Origin: Muribaculaceae bacterium
GTDB taxonomy: Bacteria; Bacteroidota; Bacteroidia; Bacteroidales; Muribaculaceae
DNA: 64,000 nucleotides
Assembly (NCBI GenBank): GCA_017505535.1
Contig: JAFVPD010000014.1
Span: 42,775 to 106,774, forward strand
Direction of reading: 5' to 3'
The translations under genes were made by a program, and so were the position numbers. Below the pieces are notes generated by a model. It had not been told where the DNA came from. It did not search any database and saw nothing but the letters and a program-made list of their open reading frames with translations. Shown piece after piece: positions 17,360 to 26,717 of this stretch (positions are counted from its first letter, which is position 1; each line of letters opens with the position of its first letter).

Positions 17360-18853
17360 TTAAGCAAATTTTGACCAGTCGGTGTTGCGCATATCTCCCG
17401 ATGCAGCAAATTCGGTGTGGAATGCGAGCGCTGCATTGAGTGTGTGAGGAGTTTGTCCACCCTTGCCAAGTTTGAGGTAATCCCAAAGTAATTGTTTATA
17501 GTCGGGGTGTACACAGTTTTCAATGATTGTTTCGGCACGTTGCACCGGATCTTTAGCACGAAGGTCGGCAATACCTTGATCGGTGATGAGAGCATCAACA
17601 GAGTGTTCGCTGTGGTCAAGGTGTGACACCATTGGAACGATGTTACTGATGAGACCGCCTTTGGTGATTGAAGGACAGCTGAAGATTGAGAGGTATCCGT
17701 TGCGAGTGAAGTCGCCGGAGCCACCAATACCATTCATCATCTTAGTGCCGAGCACATGAGTTGAGTTGATATTGCCGAAGATGTCGGCTTCGAGCGCAGT
17801 GTTCATGGTGATAAGACCGAGACGGCGCACGATTTCGGGGTTATTAGAGATTTCGCCGGGGCGAATGAGAATCTTGTCGTGGAAGAAATCCATATTGGCC
17901 AAAACCTCGTCCATCATGGCGTCTGAGAATGTCATTGAGCAAGTACTTGCAAAGCGACATTTGCCTTTTTTCATCAATTCGGCAACAGAGTCTTGAATCA
18001 CTTCGGTGTACATGTCAAATTGTGGAATCTCATCTACTTCGCCAAGACCATGTAGAACAGCATTTGCAACATTGCCTACGCCCGATTGCATTGGAAGGAA
18101 CGATTTGGGAAGGCGTCCTGCACGAAGTTCATTGAGCAAGAAGTTGCACACGTTTTGACCGATGAGCATTGTTGTCTCGTCGGGCTCAGTGAAGCTCTTA
18201 ACACCATCTTTGGCATTGGTCTTAACGATACCTACAATCTTAGCGGGATCTACTTTTAGCACAGGGCTACCGATGCGGTCGCTTGCTTTGTAAACAGGTA
18301 TCTCACGACGATATGGGGGATCGGCGGGTAAATACACGTCATGTAGTCCTCTGATTGATTTAGGGAGGGCTTCGTTAAGCTCTACGATAACTTTTTCGGC
18401 CAACATTGCAATTGTGGGAGCAATACCCATGCCGGTACCAAGAATAATTTCTCCGTTGTCATCAATATCAGCTGCTTCGATGATAGCTACATTGAGCTTG
18501 CCAAATACACCATAACGAAGTTTTTGTGCCAATTCAGAAAGGTGTAAATCAAAGTAATGAGCGTCGTGAGCATTAAGACGTTTGCGCAAATCGGCGCTAC
18601 TTTGATAGGGGGTGCGCATGTTGATAGCGTTGGCACGTGCAAGCGCACCATCTACGTGGTCGTTGGTAGATGCACCTGTGAAAATATTGATTTTAAACTC
18701 GTGGCCTTGCTCATGCTCTTTAACGGCTTTTTCGGCAAGTGCTTCGGTCACCACTTTGGGTGTTCCTGAGGCTGTAAAGCCAGAGAAACCCACATTGTCG
18801 CCATGCTTTATATGCTCAGCTGCTTCTTGTGCTGAAATAAAAGGGATAGCCAT
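17360..18853 (-). CDS. Acetyl-CoA hydrolase/transferase family (succinyl-CoA:acetate CoA-transferase)
   Basis: A 497-residue cytoplasmic enzyme of the class I CoA-transferase family that includes AarC and Cat1. It would exchange CoA between succinate or propionate and acetate in fermentation. N-terminal half: VGFSGFTASGTPK (about 22-34) and KINIFTGAS (about 54-62). The catalytic glutamate is expected in NTALEADIFGNINS (about 317-330). The glycine-rich GIGGSGDFTRNG (about 341-352) is the CoA-binding signature. It starts 27 bases after a small membrane-protein gene and probably shares its transcript. Confidence 0.9.
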   Translation of the reverse strand: MAIPFISAQEAAEHIKHGDNVGFSGFTASGTPKVVTEALAEKAVKEHEQGHEFKINIFTGASTNDHVDGALARANAINMRTPYQSSADLRKRLNAHDAHYFDLHLSELAQKLRYGVFGKLNVAIIEAADIDDNGEIILGTGMGIAPTIAMLAEKVIVELNEALPKSIRGLHDVYLPADPPYRREIPVYKASDRIGSPVLKVDPAKIVGIVKTNAKDGVKSFTEPDETTMLIGQNVCNFLLNELRAGRLPKSFLPMQSGVGNVANAVLHGLGEVDEIPQFDMYTEVIQDSVAELMKKGKCRFASTCSMTFSDAMMDEVLANMDFFHDKILIRPGEISNNPEIVRRLGLITMNTALEADIFGNINSTHVLGTKMMNGIGGSGDFTRNGYLSIFSCPSITKGGLISNIVPMVSHLDHSEHSVDALITDQGIADLRAKDPVQRAETIIENCVHPDYKQLLWDYLKLGKGGQTPHTLNAALAFHTEFAASGDMRNTDWSKFA

Positions 18854-18880
18854 GTCGTGATAATTTTGTTTAGTTTATGT

Positions 18881-19249
18881 TTAGAATTTCGTTTTTAATA
18901 TTTCTGCGTTGATAATTGCTTGTCGCCAATATTCGGTATTATCGTCTTCGTTTGATTCTTGATAAATATCATAGCCGTTATCGGGGACATCGGTTGTGAC
19001 TCTGACACCTTCTTCGGCAACTTTTGTTCCCGGAGAGGGTTTTGAGGTGTTTTGAGGTGGATTTTGATGATTATTCTCATCATTATATAGGAATCTAAAC
19101 TCGTCGTGAAAGTCTTCGCCATTGTTTGGCGAAGTAGAAATTTTGCGACGCAGTTGCTCCTCCTGTGCTTGCTTCGCTTTTTTGCTGGAGCGCACAATTG
19201 CCGTGATAACGGCAATGAAAATAATGATAATTAGTTTGACTTTATCCAC
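18881..19249 (-). CDS. Small single-pass membrane protein, function unknown
   Basis: A 122-residue protein with a membrane segment (VKLIIIIFIAVITAIV, about 4-19) and then a basic, charged, low-complexity tail (SSKKAKQAQEEQLRRK, Pro/Asn/Glu-rich). This suggests an inner-membrane anchor with a disordered cytoplasmic domain. No family is recognised. It lies 27 bases upstream of the CoA-transferase and is divergent from miaB, whose -33 box falls inside its first codons. Confidence 0.6.
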   Translation of the reverse strand: MDKVKLIIIIFIAVITAIVRSSKKAKQAQEEQLRRKISTSPNNGEDFHDEFRFLYNDENNHQNPPQNTSKPSPGTKVAEEGVRVTTDVPDNGYDIYQESNEDDNTEYWRQAIINAEILKTKF

Positions 19250-19266
19250 ATCATTTGCTAATTTTG
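19235..19266 (+). promoter_or_regulatory. Promoter of miaB
   Basis: TTTG (19235-19238), exactly 20 bases, then TAATTTTG (19259-19266): a full Bacteroidetes promoter. The predicted start of transcription, about 19272, favours the downstream ATG at 19356 as the miaB start. The -33 box overlaps the first codons of the divergent gene. Confidence 0.75.
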
Positions 19267-19355
19267 CACAAAATTAGGCAATTCTATTTGTATTGACAAA
19301 GTTTTTTATGGGTTTATCTCATTTTGTCGGTGCAAATTCAAGTAAAAAAGTGACT

Positions 19356-20711
19356 ATGACAACAACTAAGAATAATGAAATTCTTGACAAACGATTGTTT
19401 ATTGAAACCTATGGTTGTCAAATGAATGTGGCCGATAGCGAAGTAGTAGCGTCTGTTATGGAGATGGCAGGATACTCGTTGGCCGATAATATTGAGCAAG
19501 CCGATGCAGTGTTGCTTAACACGTGTTCTATCAGGGATAATGCCGAACAAAAAATCGTTTCTCGACTTACGATGTTGGCCGCTATGCGACGCAAAAGAAA
19601 AGGCCATCGACTCATCGTGGGCGTAATCGGTTGCATGGCCGAGAGGGTGAAAGATACGTTGATTAACGACTATGAGGTAGATTTGGTTGCAGGACCTGAT
19701 TCATACCTTGATTTGCCAAATCTTTTTGCCGCTGTTGAGGCAGGCGAAAAGGCTATAAATGTTGAATTGAGCACAACCGAGACCTATCGTGATATCATTC
19801 CGGCTCGCATCACAGGAAATATTGTGAGCGGATACATCAGCATCATGCGTGGTTGCAACAATTTCTGCTCCTATTGTATAGTCCCTTATACTCGTGGGCG
19901 TGAGAGAAGCCGAGAAGCGGCAAGCATTTTGAATGAGTTGGCCGATTTACAAGCCAAGGGATTTAAGGAGGTGACTCTTCTCGGACAAAATGTGAACAGC
20001 TATCGTTATGAGTCGCCCGAAGGTGACGTTGTGACATTTGCACGTTTGCTGGCAATGGTGGCTGAAGCGGCACCTGAGATGAGAGTGCGTTTCACTACCT
20101 CTCACCCGAAGGATATGTCCGACGAGATTATCGATACGATTGCTCGTTATCCAAATATTTGCAATCACATTCATCTGCCGGTGCAATCGGGCAGCAATGC
20201 GGTGCTAAAGGCGATGAATCGCCACTATACTCGCGAATGGTACCTTGATCGCATTCAAGCAATACGCCGAGCTATCCCCGATTGTGGAATTTCGACCGAT
20301 ATGTTCACCGGATTTCACGATGAGAGCGAGGAGGATTTTCAAGAAACACTCTCGCTTATGCGTGAAGTGGGGTTTGACGCAGCATTTATGTTTAAATACT
20401 CCGAGCGTCCCGGAACAATGGCGTCCCGTCACCTCCCCGACAATATTGCCGAAGAGGTGAAAATTGAGCGTCTGAATCGTATGATTGCACTGCAAAACGA
20501 ATTGTCGCTTGAGTCAAATCGCCGAGATATAGGCAAGACGTTTGACGTGCTTGTCGAAGGCGTTTCAAAACGCAGCAAAGAGCAATTTGTCGGTCGCAAT
20601 CAGCAAAATAAAACTTTGGTATTTCCACGTGGAAACCATCGCATTGGAGACATTGTCAACGTAAAAGTCATTGATGCGTCTTCGGCGACGTTGATAGCTG
20701 AATTGGTATAA
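19356..20711 (+). CDS. miaB: tRNA-2-methylthio-N6-dimethylallyladenosine synthase
   Basis: Radical-SAM methylthiotransferase acting on i6A37 of tRNAs that read UNN codons. UPF0004 domain: RLFIETYGCQMNVADSE with further cluster cysteines in LLNTCSIRDNAEQK and VIGCMAERV. Radical-SAM motif: GCNNFCSYCIVPYTRGRERS (Cys-x3-Cys-x2-Cys). The C-terminal TRAM domain runs from about RRDIGKTFDVLVEGVSKRS. The frame opens at a TTG (19293), but ATG 19356 (MTTTKNNEI) gives the normal N-terminus and about 451 residues; ATG 19308 is also possible. An MFS gene follows after 14 bases. Confidence 0.95.
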   Translation: MTTTKNNEILDKRLFIETYGCQMNVADSEVVASVMEMAGYSLADNIEQADAVLLNTCSIRDNAEQKIVSRLTMLAAMRRKRKGHRLIVGVIGCMAERVKDTLINDYEVDLVAGPDSYLDLPNLFAAVEAGEKAINVELSTTETYRDIIPARITGNIVSGYISIMRGCNNFCSYCIVPYTRGRERSREAASILNELADLQAKGFKEVTLLGQNVNSYRYESPEGDVVTFARLLAMVAEAAPEMRVRFTTSHPKDMSDEIIDTIARYPNICNHIHLPVQSGSNAVLKAMNRHYTREWYLDRIQAIRRAIPDCGISTDMFTGFHDESEEDFQETLSLMREVGFDAAFMFKYSERPGTMASRHLPDNIAEEVKIERLNRMIALQNELSLESNRRDIGKTFDVLVEGVSKRSKEQFVGRNQQNKTLVFPRGNHRIGDIVNVKVIDASSATLIAELV

Positions 20712-20725
20712 TAATTACACGTTTT

Positions 20726-21922
20726 ATGGAAAAGGCGATTTCTCAGCCCAAGGAGGTGCTGTGGAACAGGAACTATATAGCCGTATGTTCGGCCAATTTC
20801 CTGCTCTTCTTCTCCTTTTACTTGTTGTTGCCGATGTTGCCATTCTATCTGCGGGACACCTTTGATGCCGATAAACAACTGATAGGTATTATATTGTCGG
20901 GATATACGGTAACGGCCCTCGTTGTGCGACCATTTGGTGGGTTTATTGTGGATAGTTTCCCACGCAAACCGGTGTTACTTATATGTTATTTCGCATTTTT
21001 CATATTCTTTGCCGGATATTTATTGGCCGGGACTCTGTTGCTATTTGCAATAATTAGAGCCATGCATGGGTTTACATTTGGGGCGGTGACGGTTGCCAAT
21101 AGCACAATGGCGATTGATGTCCTTGCACCATCACGCCGAGCTGAGGGTATCGGGTATTATGGAGTGAGCAACAACCTTGCCATGGCCATAGGGCCATCGT
21201 TGTCAATGTATATGTATGACCACAATATCTTGCCCGAATACATCTTTCTCACTGCATTGCTGTCGTCGGCTATCGGACTCATGCTGAATGCGTCAATCAA
21301 AACTCCACGTCGCGAATGTACTCCGGGCAAACAACCCATCTCGCTCGATCGCTTTTTCCTCACAAATGCGTTGCCTGAAAGCTCAATGGTGATATTTTTT
21401 TCATTTGCCTATGGGATTCTTTCAACCTATGTTGCAATATATGGAAAAGATGAGATTGGGATAGAGGGAGGTAGTGGATTGTTCTTCTTGCTATTGGCAA
21501 TCGGACTCATTGGTGCGCGATTGCTTTCGGCTCAGTGGGTAAAACGAGGACTGCTCACTCGCAACATTGGGGTGGGAATGGTATTAACGATTATAGGGTA
21601 TCTTTCTTTCGTCTTATGGCGTTCTCCCGAAGGGTACTATGCCTCAGCACTGATTCTTGGATGCGGATATGGTGCAATGTGCCCCTCATTCCAAACGGTG
21701 TTCATCGACCTCGCGCCAAACAACCGACGAGGTACTGCCAACTCAACCTACCTCACCTCATGGGACTTAGGTCTTGGCATAGGGGTGATGCTTGGCGGCT
21801 CAGTGGCACAACACCTCTCTTATCATGCAGCCTACTACGTTGCAACGGCAGTATGCGTCATAGGCTTTTTATCCTTCATTTTCCACACCGCCCACCACTT
21901 CAACCACCACAAACTACGCTAA
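20726..21922 (+). CDS. MFS transporter, efflux type
   Basis: A 398-residue inner-membrane transporter with 12 hydrophobic segments. MFS motif A is visible as GGFIVDSFPRKPVL (about 72-85). The first helix follows RNYIAVCSANFLLFFSF. The mid-loop includes KTPRRECTPGKQP. Family members are often drug or metabolite exporters; the substrate cannot be deduced. It lies 14 bases downstream of miaB and is probably co-transcribed, which says little about its function. No terminator is clear after it. Confidence 0.85.
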   Translation: MEKAISQPKEVLWNRNYIAVCSANFLLFFSFYLLLPMLPFYLRDTFDADKQLIGIILSGYTVTALVVRPFGGFIVDSFPRKPVLLICYFAFFIFFAGYLLAGTLLLFAIIRAMHGFTFGAVTVANSTMAIDVLAPSRRAEGIGYYGVSNNLAMAIGPSLSMYMYDHNILPEYIFLTALLSSAIGLMLNASIKTPRRECTPGKQPISLDRFFLTNALPESSMVIFFSFAYGILSTYVAIYGKDEIGIEGGSGLFFLLLAIGLIGARLLSAQWVKRGLLTRNIGVGMVLTIIGYLSFVLWRSPEGYYASALILGCGYGAMCPSFQTVFIDLAPNNRRGTANSTYLTSWDLGLGIGVMLGGSVAQHLSYHAAYYVATAVCVIGFLSFIFHTAHHFNHHKLR

Positions 21923-22024
21923 ATAACGCCATTGTGAGATGTGGTATCTTATAACTTAAAACTATCAAGAGCGACAATATGTCAAATATGTTTGTTTGTA
22001 GGTCATAAATTGGAACTTTTTTCT

Positions 22025-22032
22025 TAAATTTG
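22025..22032 (+). promoter_or_regulatory. Promoter -7 element for the 94-residue gene
   Basis: TAAATTTG, a full match to TAnnTTTG, 56 bases before the ATG of the small gene. The -33 box is not clear. Confidence 0.5.
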
Positions 22033-22088
22033 CAGAAATGGATTTTTAACTTTTAGGTGGAACGACTAAAATTAGCACAATAAATATT

Positions 22089-22373
22089 ATGAACGAACAA
22101 ACTGATATTTATGATGAAATAATCAAGTTGCTTAATTCGGGCAATTATGAGATAACTCAAAAAGTTGGAGATAAACCGGAGGAACCTTATGTTGGGTGTA
22201 TGACGGGAATATATATGTGCCTGGGTAATTATAACGAAAGGATTATAGTAGAGGAACTTGATGCGAATCATATTTTGTCGCATAAAGAGTATAAAACCTA
22301 TTGCATCTCGTTTGATGGTGTTGATGGCAAAACATATATCTTAATTAGGGAAACCTCTAAAAATCATCAATAA
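22089..22373 (+). CDS. Small soluble protein of unknown function
   Basis: 94 residues, no signal peptide or membrane segment. Begins MNEQTDIYDEIIKLLNSGNY and contains MCLGNYNERIIVEELDANHI and ISFDGVDGKTYILIRETS. No family is recognised. It has its own -7 element and sits alone between the MFS gene and the TonB receptor's terminator. The AT-rich, simple codon use resembles that of acquired small genes in this window. The frame could be real; the coding case rests on the promoter and the sensible composition. Confidence 0.5.
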   Translation: MNEQTDIYDEIIKLLNSGNYEITQKVGDKPEEPYVGCMTGIYMCLGNYNERIIVEELDANHILSHKEYKTYCISFDGVDGKTYILIRETSKNHQ

Positions 22374-22415
22374 TTTGGGGCGGCTAAAACTATGAGGGCT
22401 CAAATGGATTGAAAA

Positions 22416-22447
22416 AATGGCGTGTCCTATTTAGCGGTCACGCCATT
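22416..22447 (-). terminator. Intrinsic terminator of the His-rich TonB receptor gene
   Basis: Stem AATGGCGTG / CACGCCATT followed on the minus strand by TTTTTTC. Confidence 0.82.
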
Positions 22448-22511
22448 ATAATCGTATTGGTTGTTTTTTTTGATTTGCGTTAGCTCTTTTCGGATTATTT
22501 AGTTGGGGCTT

Positions 22512-24878
22512 TTAATTGTATATTTTGAATCCGATAAAGAATGTGCGTGGTGCGGTGGGGCCGTAGAAGTAGCCTGAGTCGCGATAGCCTCCTTTGTCAA
22601 GGTCTTTTTGGAACTCGTTGAGGATATTTTGCACTCCGGCATTGAGCTGCAACTTAAGGTGGTCTTTGAGAATAAATGTGTAATTTAATTTGACATTCAA
22701 ATCAAAAAACGATGGTGTGCGCTCCATAATGTCATTTTCTATATAGGTGTATTCATACCCTTCGGGAATTGATGAGAAATCGGGGGCGAAGTGAGGTACA
22801 TACATCTTTCCGGTGTAAATTCCTGACAATGACCAGTCAAAGTTTTTAAATGGAGAGCCACTTAATGTGAAATAGCCATAGTAGTCGGGGGTGCGTGTCA
22901 TGTTTTTGATAGGGGCTACACCTTCGCTTTCACTCCAATATTCATATTCTTTGTAGCGACTGCGTTGTGCTGTGAATCCAAGTTGAAGAGCCAAATCTTT
23001 GCCATGTGCAATTTTGAAATCAAGGTTAGCACCATACACTCTTGCGCCACTACCATTGCGACGTTCTTGCAACATGTTTCCTTGCTCGTCGTGGCCAATC
23101 ATCTCAAGCACAAATACATCACGCAAATCGGTGTAGAAACCTTCAACCAACATATTGGCTTGCCAATGTCCGACGTTAAATACCCAGTCGATTGATCCGC
23201 TGAAGCTATTTGATTTTTCGGGTTTCAATCCGTCGGCAAGTGATATCAGAGTGCCTTCACCTCCCACGGCAGTAATGTGCAGATCTTCATCGTAGGCTTG
23301 AGGTGCACGGAATCCGGTTGACCAGGTCAAGCGTGTTTGAAACTTGTCGGTGGGCTTGTACATGAAGTTTACGCGAGGGCTGAAGATGGGATTGTCGATG
23401 AGGTTGTGGCTGTCGATGCGAAATCCGGCCATCAATGTGAATAAACGCATTTTCCATTCATTTTGAACAAATCCGCCAACAATCTCCACGTCTTGTTTCA
23501 TGTCGCGATTGTATCCTACCATCACGTCGTGCATGGAGTTGTTTTGATACTCGGCTCCGGCTGTAAACGTTGCGGGAGAGAACAACACTTTATCGAAGTT
23601 GCCAACATACATTGCACCACCTACCCAAGTGATGTCATCGGTCTTACCGTAGGCGTCGGGGTTTTGTTGAGCTCCATAGTAGCTGTTGCGGTCAATGTGT
23701 TGAACCGAGCCGTAAATTGACATTTTGTGTTTGTAGCCGTCAAAAAATTGGTCGAAGCTCACACCTCCACTGTTGATGATGTGCTTTGTTTGCTCGGTGA
23801 TGTCGCTTTGGAAGGGCTCCAAGTCAAATTTGTTGCCTCCGCGGCGAAATTCGTTGGTGGTGTGATACTCTATGTTGAGTTTGCCATAGTGGCTTGGCTT
23901 GTAGTAGGCATTCAATCCGAAGGTGTTGGCATTGAGCTTTCCAACTTCAGAAAAACCATCGTCGTCGCGATCATAAGGATTGCGATTGCGGTAGCTTTCA
24001 TATAAGGCAATCCCGTAAGTGCCATCTGATGATACCAATGATGCATTGGCGTTAACCACCTGCTCCCATGCATCTCCGTCCATGCACGAAAGTGTTGACG
24101 ATGCGCTGAAACTATTTTCGACCGGTTCTTTGGTGATGATGTTGATGGTGCCACCTACGGCATTTGCGCCAAACAATGCCGAGCCTCCACCTCTCACTAC
24201 TTCGATGCGGTCAATCATGTTAACCGGAATTTGTTCCAATCCATAGACGCCCGACAATGCGCTAACAACAGGACGGCTGTTGATAAGTATTTGTGAATAA
24301 GGTCCTTCAAGACCATTGATGCGCACTTGTGGGAATGCGCAGTTTTGACAATTGTTTTCGACTCTCAGCCCCGATTGGTAGTTTAGAGATTTGGCAAGGT
24401 CGGTAGAATTTGTCTGTTCAAATAGCTTGGTGTTCAATACGTTCACCACTACAGGCGCTTCGCAACGTCTCACGGCATTGCGACTTGCCGACACTACGAC
24501 TTCGTCGGCCACAAGTCCCTCTACGTCTAATCTAATGTGAAGGTCCAATGGCTTGTCGTTAGTTACCGTTGCTTTTACTTCTTGAGTTTTGTAGCCTATG
24601 AGTTGCACTCGCAAGGTGTATTCACCTGCGGGAAGGTGATTGAATTGAAATTTGCCATATTCATCGGCATTCATTCCCATGCCATTTTCTACTATGAGTA
24701 CGGCAGCATAGGCGACATCTTCTTCTGTGTCTGATTGGATTACGTGTCCATAGATAGAATTTCCATGGCGATGGTCATGTTTGTGGTTATGAGGGTGGTT
24801 GTGATTTTGTTCTGTGCTATACGCGGTTACTGCTGCGCTCATCACGATGAATGCAAGCAGCATGAATATTTTTTTCAT
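22512..24878 (-). CDS. TonB-dependent receptor with His-rich N-terminus
   Basis: A 788-residue outer-membrane active transporter. After the signal peptide comes a histidine cluster, NHNHPHNHKHDHRHG (about 25-39). A carboxypeptidase-regulatory-like beta sandwich (SIYGHVIQSDTEEDVAYA ... LRVQLIGYKTQEVK, about 41-105) follows, then the plug (VVVNVLNTKLFEQTNSTDLA ... DRIEVVRGGGSALFGANAVGG, about 141-243) and a 22-strand-type barrel ending RTFFIGFKIYN. The histidine cluster and the adjacent His-rich small protein suggest a metal such as zinc or copper as cargo; this is inference. It probably shares a promoter with that gene. Confidence 0.92.
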   Translation of the reverse strand: MKKIFMLLAFIVMSAAVTAYSTEQNHNHPHNHKHDHRHGNSIYGHVIQSDTEEDVAYAAVLIVENGMGMNADEYGKFQFNHLPAGEYTLRVQLIGYKTQEVKATVTNDKPLDLHIRLDVEGLVADEVVVSASRNAVRRCEAPVVVNVLNTKLFEQTNSTDLAKSLNYQSGLRVENNCQNCAFPQVRINGLEGPYSQILINSRPVVSALSGVYGLEQIPVNMIDRIEVVRGGGSALFGANAVGGTINIITKEPVENSFSASSTLSCMDGDAWEQVVNANASLVSSDGTYGIALYESYRNRNPYDRDDDGFSEVGKLNANTFGLNAYYKPSHYGKLNIEYHTTNEFRRGGNKFDLEPFQSDITEQTKHIINSGGVSFDQFFDGYKHKMSIYGSVQHIDRNSYYGAQQNPDAYGKTDDITWVGGAMYVGNFDKVLFSPATFTAGAEYQNNSMHDVMVGYNRDMKQDVEIVGGFVQNEWKMRLFTLMAGFRIDSHNLIDNPIFSPRVNFMYKPTDKFQTRLTWSTGFRAPQAYDEDLHITAVGGEGTLISLADGLKPEKSNSFSGSIDWVFNVGHWQANMLVEGFYTDLRDVFVLEMIGHDEQGNMLQERRNGSGARVYGANLDFKIAHGKDLALQLGFTAQRSRYKEYEYWSESEGVAPIKNMTRTPDYYGYFTLSGSPFKNFDWSLSGIYTGKMYVPHFAPDFSSIPEGYEYTYIENDIMERTPSFFDLNVKLNYTFILKDHLKLQLNAGVQNILNEFQKDLDKGGYRDSGYFYGPTAPRTFFIGFKIYN

Positions 24879-25009
24879 GTTGAGAAAAGTTGTTTAGTTG
24901 CATTTGAAGTGTATGAATGTGGCAATATTCACATTCACAGATTGAAAAATTTTGGTGTGAGGGTACACGACTCAGTATGCCATACATGGGTATGGCAGTC
25001 GTAAAGAGA

Positions 25010-25363
25010 TTAGCAACCAAACGGTGGAGCCCTAAATTGGGAACAACAAAGGTGGGCCGAGATGAGACTTGGAGCAGTTGTTTCAACTCCTATTTTTTCG
25101 GTTATTAAATAAGTAGCTCCAATGTGACTGTGGTCAATAGCTTCTTCTCCATAGAAAGTGGAAATTTGTGACAATGCGTAGATTTGAGCATCGCTATGGA
25201 TGTGGCTATCGCCGGTGTAAGGGTGGGAGTGAACTATGACAACTCCGTTTATTGTGTGGGTGTGGGTGAAAAATGAGATGCCTGCCTGATATGACAGGAA
25301 CAATGTCAACAACAATGCTGACACGATACGTAATACTTTATTTTCTCTCATTTTTTTATCCAT
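25010..25363 (-). CDS. Small His-rich exported protein
   Basis: 117 residues with an N-terminal hydrophobic segment (VLRIVSALLLTLFLSYQAGI), then histidine pairs spread through FFTHTHTINGVVIVHSHPY, SHIHSDAQ and DHSHIGATY, and a closing pair of cysteines (HLCCSQF). The His/Cys layout suggests periplasmic metal binding or sensing. It lies 131 bases upstream of the His-rich TonB receptor on the same strand, with a consensus promoter ahead of both. Similar small proteins accompany metal-related receptors in other Bacteroidales (from memory). Start codon: the first Met, or MRENK four codons later. Confidence 0.7.
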   Translation of the reverse strand: MDKKMRENKVLRIVSALLLTLFLSYQAGISFFTHTHTINGVVIVHSHPYTGDSHIHSDAQIYALSQISTFYGEEAIDHSHIGATYLITEKIGVETTAPSLISAHLCCSQFRAPPFGC

Positions 25364-25380
25364 CGGAGCAAATTTGGCTG

Positions 25381-25388
25381 CAAAGATA
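25381..25388 (-). promoter_or_regulatory. Promoter -7 element for the His-rich protein/TonB receptor pair
   Basis: Minus-strand TATCTTTG, a full TAnnTTTG match, 17 bases upstream of the start of the small His-rich gene. It is divergent from the ftsX promoter 33 bases away. No separate operator for a metal regulator was recognised. Confidence 0.6.
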
Positions 25389-25420
25389 ACATTTTTTCTT
25401 GATATTTTAGCTCCCTTCTA

Positions 25421-25451
25421 TTGACTTCGCCTTTTTTATGTATTAATTTTG
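25421..25451 (+). promoter_or_regulatory. Promoter of the ftsX operon
   Basis: TTG (25421), 20 bases, TAATTTTG (25444-25451), 36 bases before the ftsX ATG. Confidence 0.65.
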
Positions 25452-25487
25452 CAGTATATTTCCCCTTTCTATATTTGAAAGATTGTT

Positions 25488-26360
25488 ATGGAAAAGAAAA
25501 AGCATCAAGTAATATCGGTTTTCAGCGCTCAAATAACTTCAACTATCAGCGTAGCTCTGGTGTTGTTGCTGTTGGGTATTGTGGCGTTCATGGCCGTTGC
25601 TGCCAATTCGGTGACGCAAAGCATTCGTGAAAACATGGGATTTGATGTGATTTTGCGCGAAGATGCTTCGGTGGAGCAGGTTAATGCGTTGAAACAGATT
25701 TGGACCAATGAGGACTATGTGTCAAATTTTAAATTTTTCTCAGCTCAAGATGCATTGAACAAGTGGGAGGAGGAAACGGGTGAAGATTTAATCGAGTTAT
25801 TGGGTGTGAATCCTTTTAGCCCTGAATTTGAGGTGAAACTCAAAAATGAATATGCCCACATTGATAGCATTTCTTCGTTAGCGCAGAAGTTTGCCGCAAT
25901 GGACTTTGTGGCCGAGGTGAAAGTGCATTCTCAAGTTGTTGAATCAATCAATCGTAACATTAGCAGCATTGCGTTGATTCTGTTCATCGTTGCCGCTGCA
26001 TTGATATTGATTTCGTTTGTGTTGATTAATAATACCGTCAGGCTCACTGTCTATTCGCGCCGATTTATTATTCACACAATGAAATTGGTGGGTGCTACGG
26101 CCGGATTCATTCGCCGTCCATTTATCATAAATAATGTGATTCATGGCATTGTTGCCTCAGTCGTGGCAATCGCCATTCTCGGGGCATTGTTGTATTATTT
26201 GAATTCGCTTGACTCTTCAGTGTTACAAGCTATTTCGTTTAATGCAATTATAGTGGTTTTTGCCGCGATAATGGTTGTTGGTGTACTCATCTGCGCATTA
26301 GCAGCGTTGCTTGCAACAAACAAATACATACGCATCGACTATGATGATATGTTTAAATGA
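25488..26360 (+). CDS. ftsX: Cell-division protein FtsX
   Basis: Inner-membrane partner of the ATPase FtsE; it controls peptidoglycan hydrolysis at the septum. The 290 residues have the usual order: cytoplasmic N-terminus, first membrane helix (VALVLLLLGIVAFMAVAA, about 20-37), an extracellular domain (about 45-155: FDVILREDASVEQVNALKQI, LIELLGVNPFSPEFEVKL), and three further helices (from about 160). FtsE is not adjacent, as is common in this phylum. It heads the operon ftsX-DUF3098-uppP-truB-queA. Confidence 0.93.
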   Translation: MEKKKHQVISVFSAQITSTISVALVLLLLGIVAFMAVAANSVTQSIRENMGFDVILREDASVEQVNALKQIWTNEDYVSNFKFFSAQDALNKWEEETGEDLIELLGVNPFSPEFEVKLKNEYAHIDSISSLAQKFAAMDFVAEVKVHSQVVESINRNISSIALILFIVAAALILISFVLINNTVRLTVYSRRFIIHTMKLVGATAGFIRRPFIINNVIHGIVASVVAIAILGALLYYLNSLDSSVLQAISFNAIIVVFAAIMVVGVLICALAALLATNKYIRIDYDDMFK

Positions 26361-26390
26361 TAATGTAAACAGTTAATAACTATAAATATA

Positions 26391-26717
26391 ATGGCTCGAT
26401 TATTAAACAACAAATCAACTCATGTCACCGAGTATAAATATGTGACAAATAACAACTCTAAAACCGATGGACTCCCTCAAGAACGAGTTGTGTTGCCCCT
26501 TGATAAGAAAAACTTCATACTCATGGCAATTGCCGCGTTGATGATTGTCGTTGGCTTTCTGCTCATGTTGGGAGGGGCATCTACTCCCGAAGAATTCAAT
26601 CCCGAAATATTCAGCACACGACGCATTGTTGTTGGTCCAACTCTCGCGTTCTTGGGATTTGTGTTTATGGGATTTGCGATAATATATCGTCCACGTAAGA
26701 AAAAAATTAGCGAATAA
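26391..26717 (+). CDS. DUF3098 membrane protein
   Basis: A 108-residue inner-membrane protein with two helices ([21 protein letters not shown], about 44-63; and [16 protein letters not shown], about 85-100) and a [20 protein letters not shown] loop between them, the hallmark of DUF3098. It is always found with ftsX and uppP in Bacteroidetes, so a role in envelope growth is inferred. Its stop codon overlaps the uppP start by one base (TAATG). Confidence 0.88.
   Translation: MARLLNNKSTHVTEYKYVTNNNSKTDGLPQERVVLPLDKKNFILMAIAALMIVVGFLLMLGGASTPEEFNPEIFSTRRIVVGPTLAFLGFVFMGFAIIYRPRKKKISE

Noticed and set aside
18881..19249. Functional link of the small membrane protein with miaB
   Set aside because: It is divergent and only shares the promoter region; no evidence beyond position.
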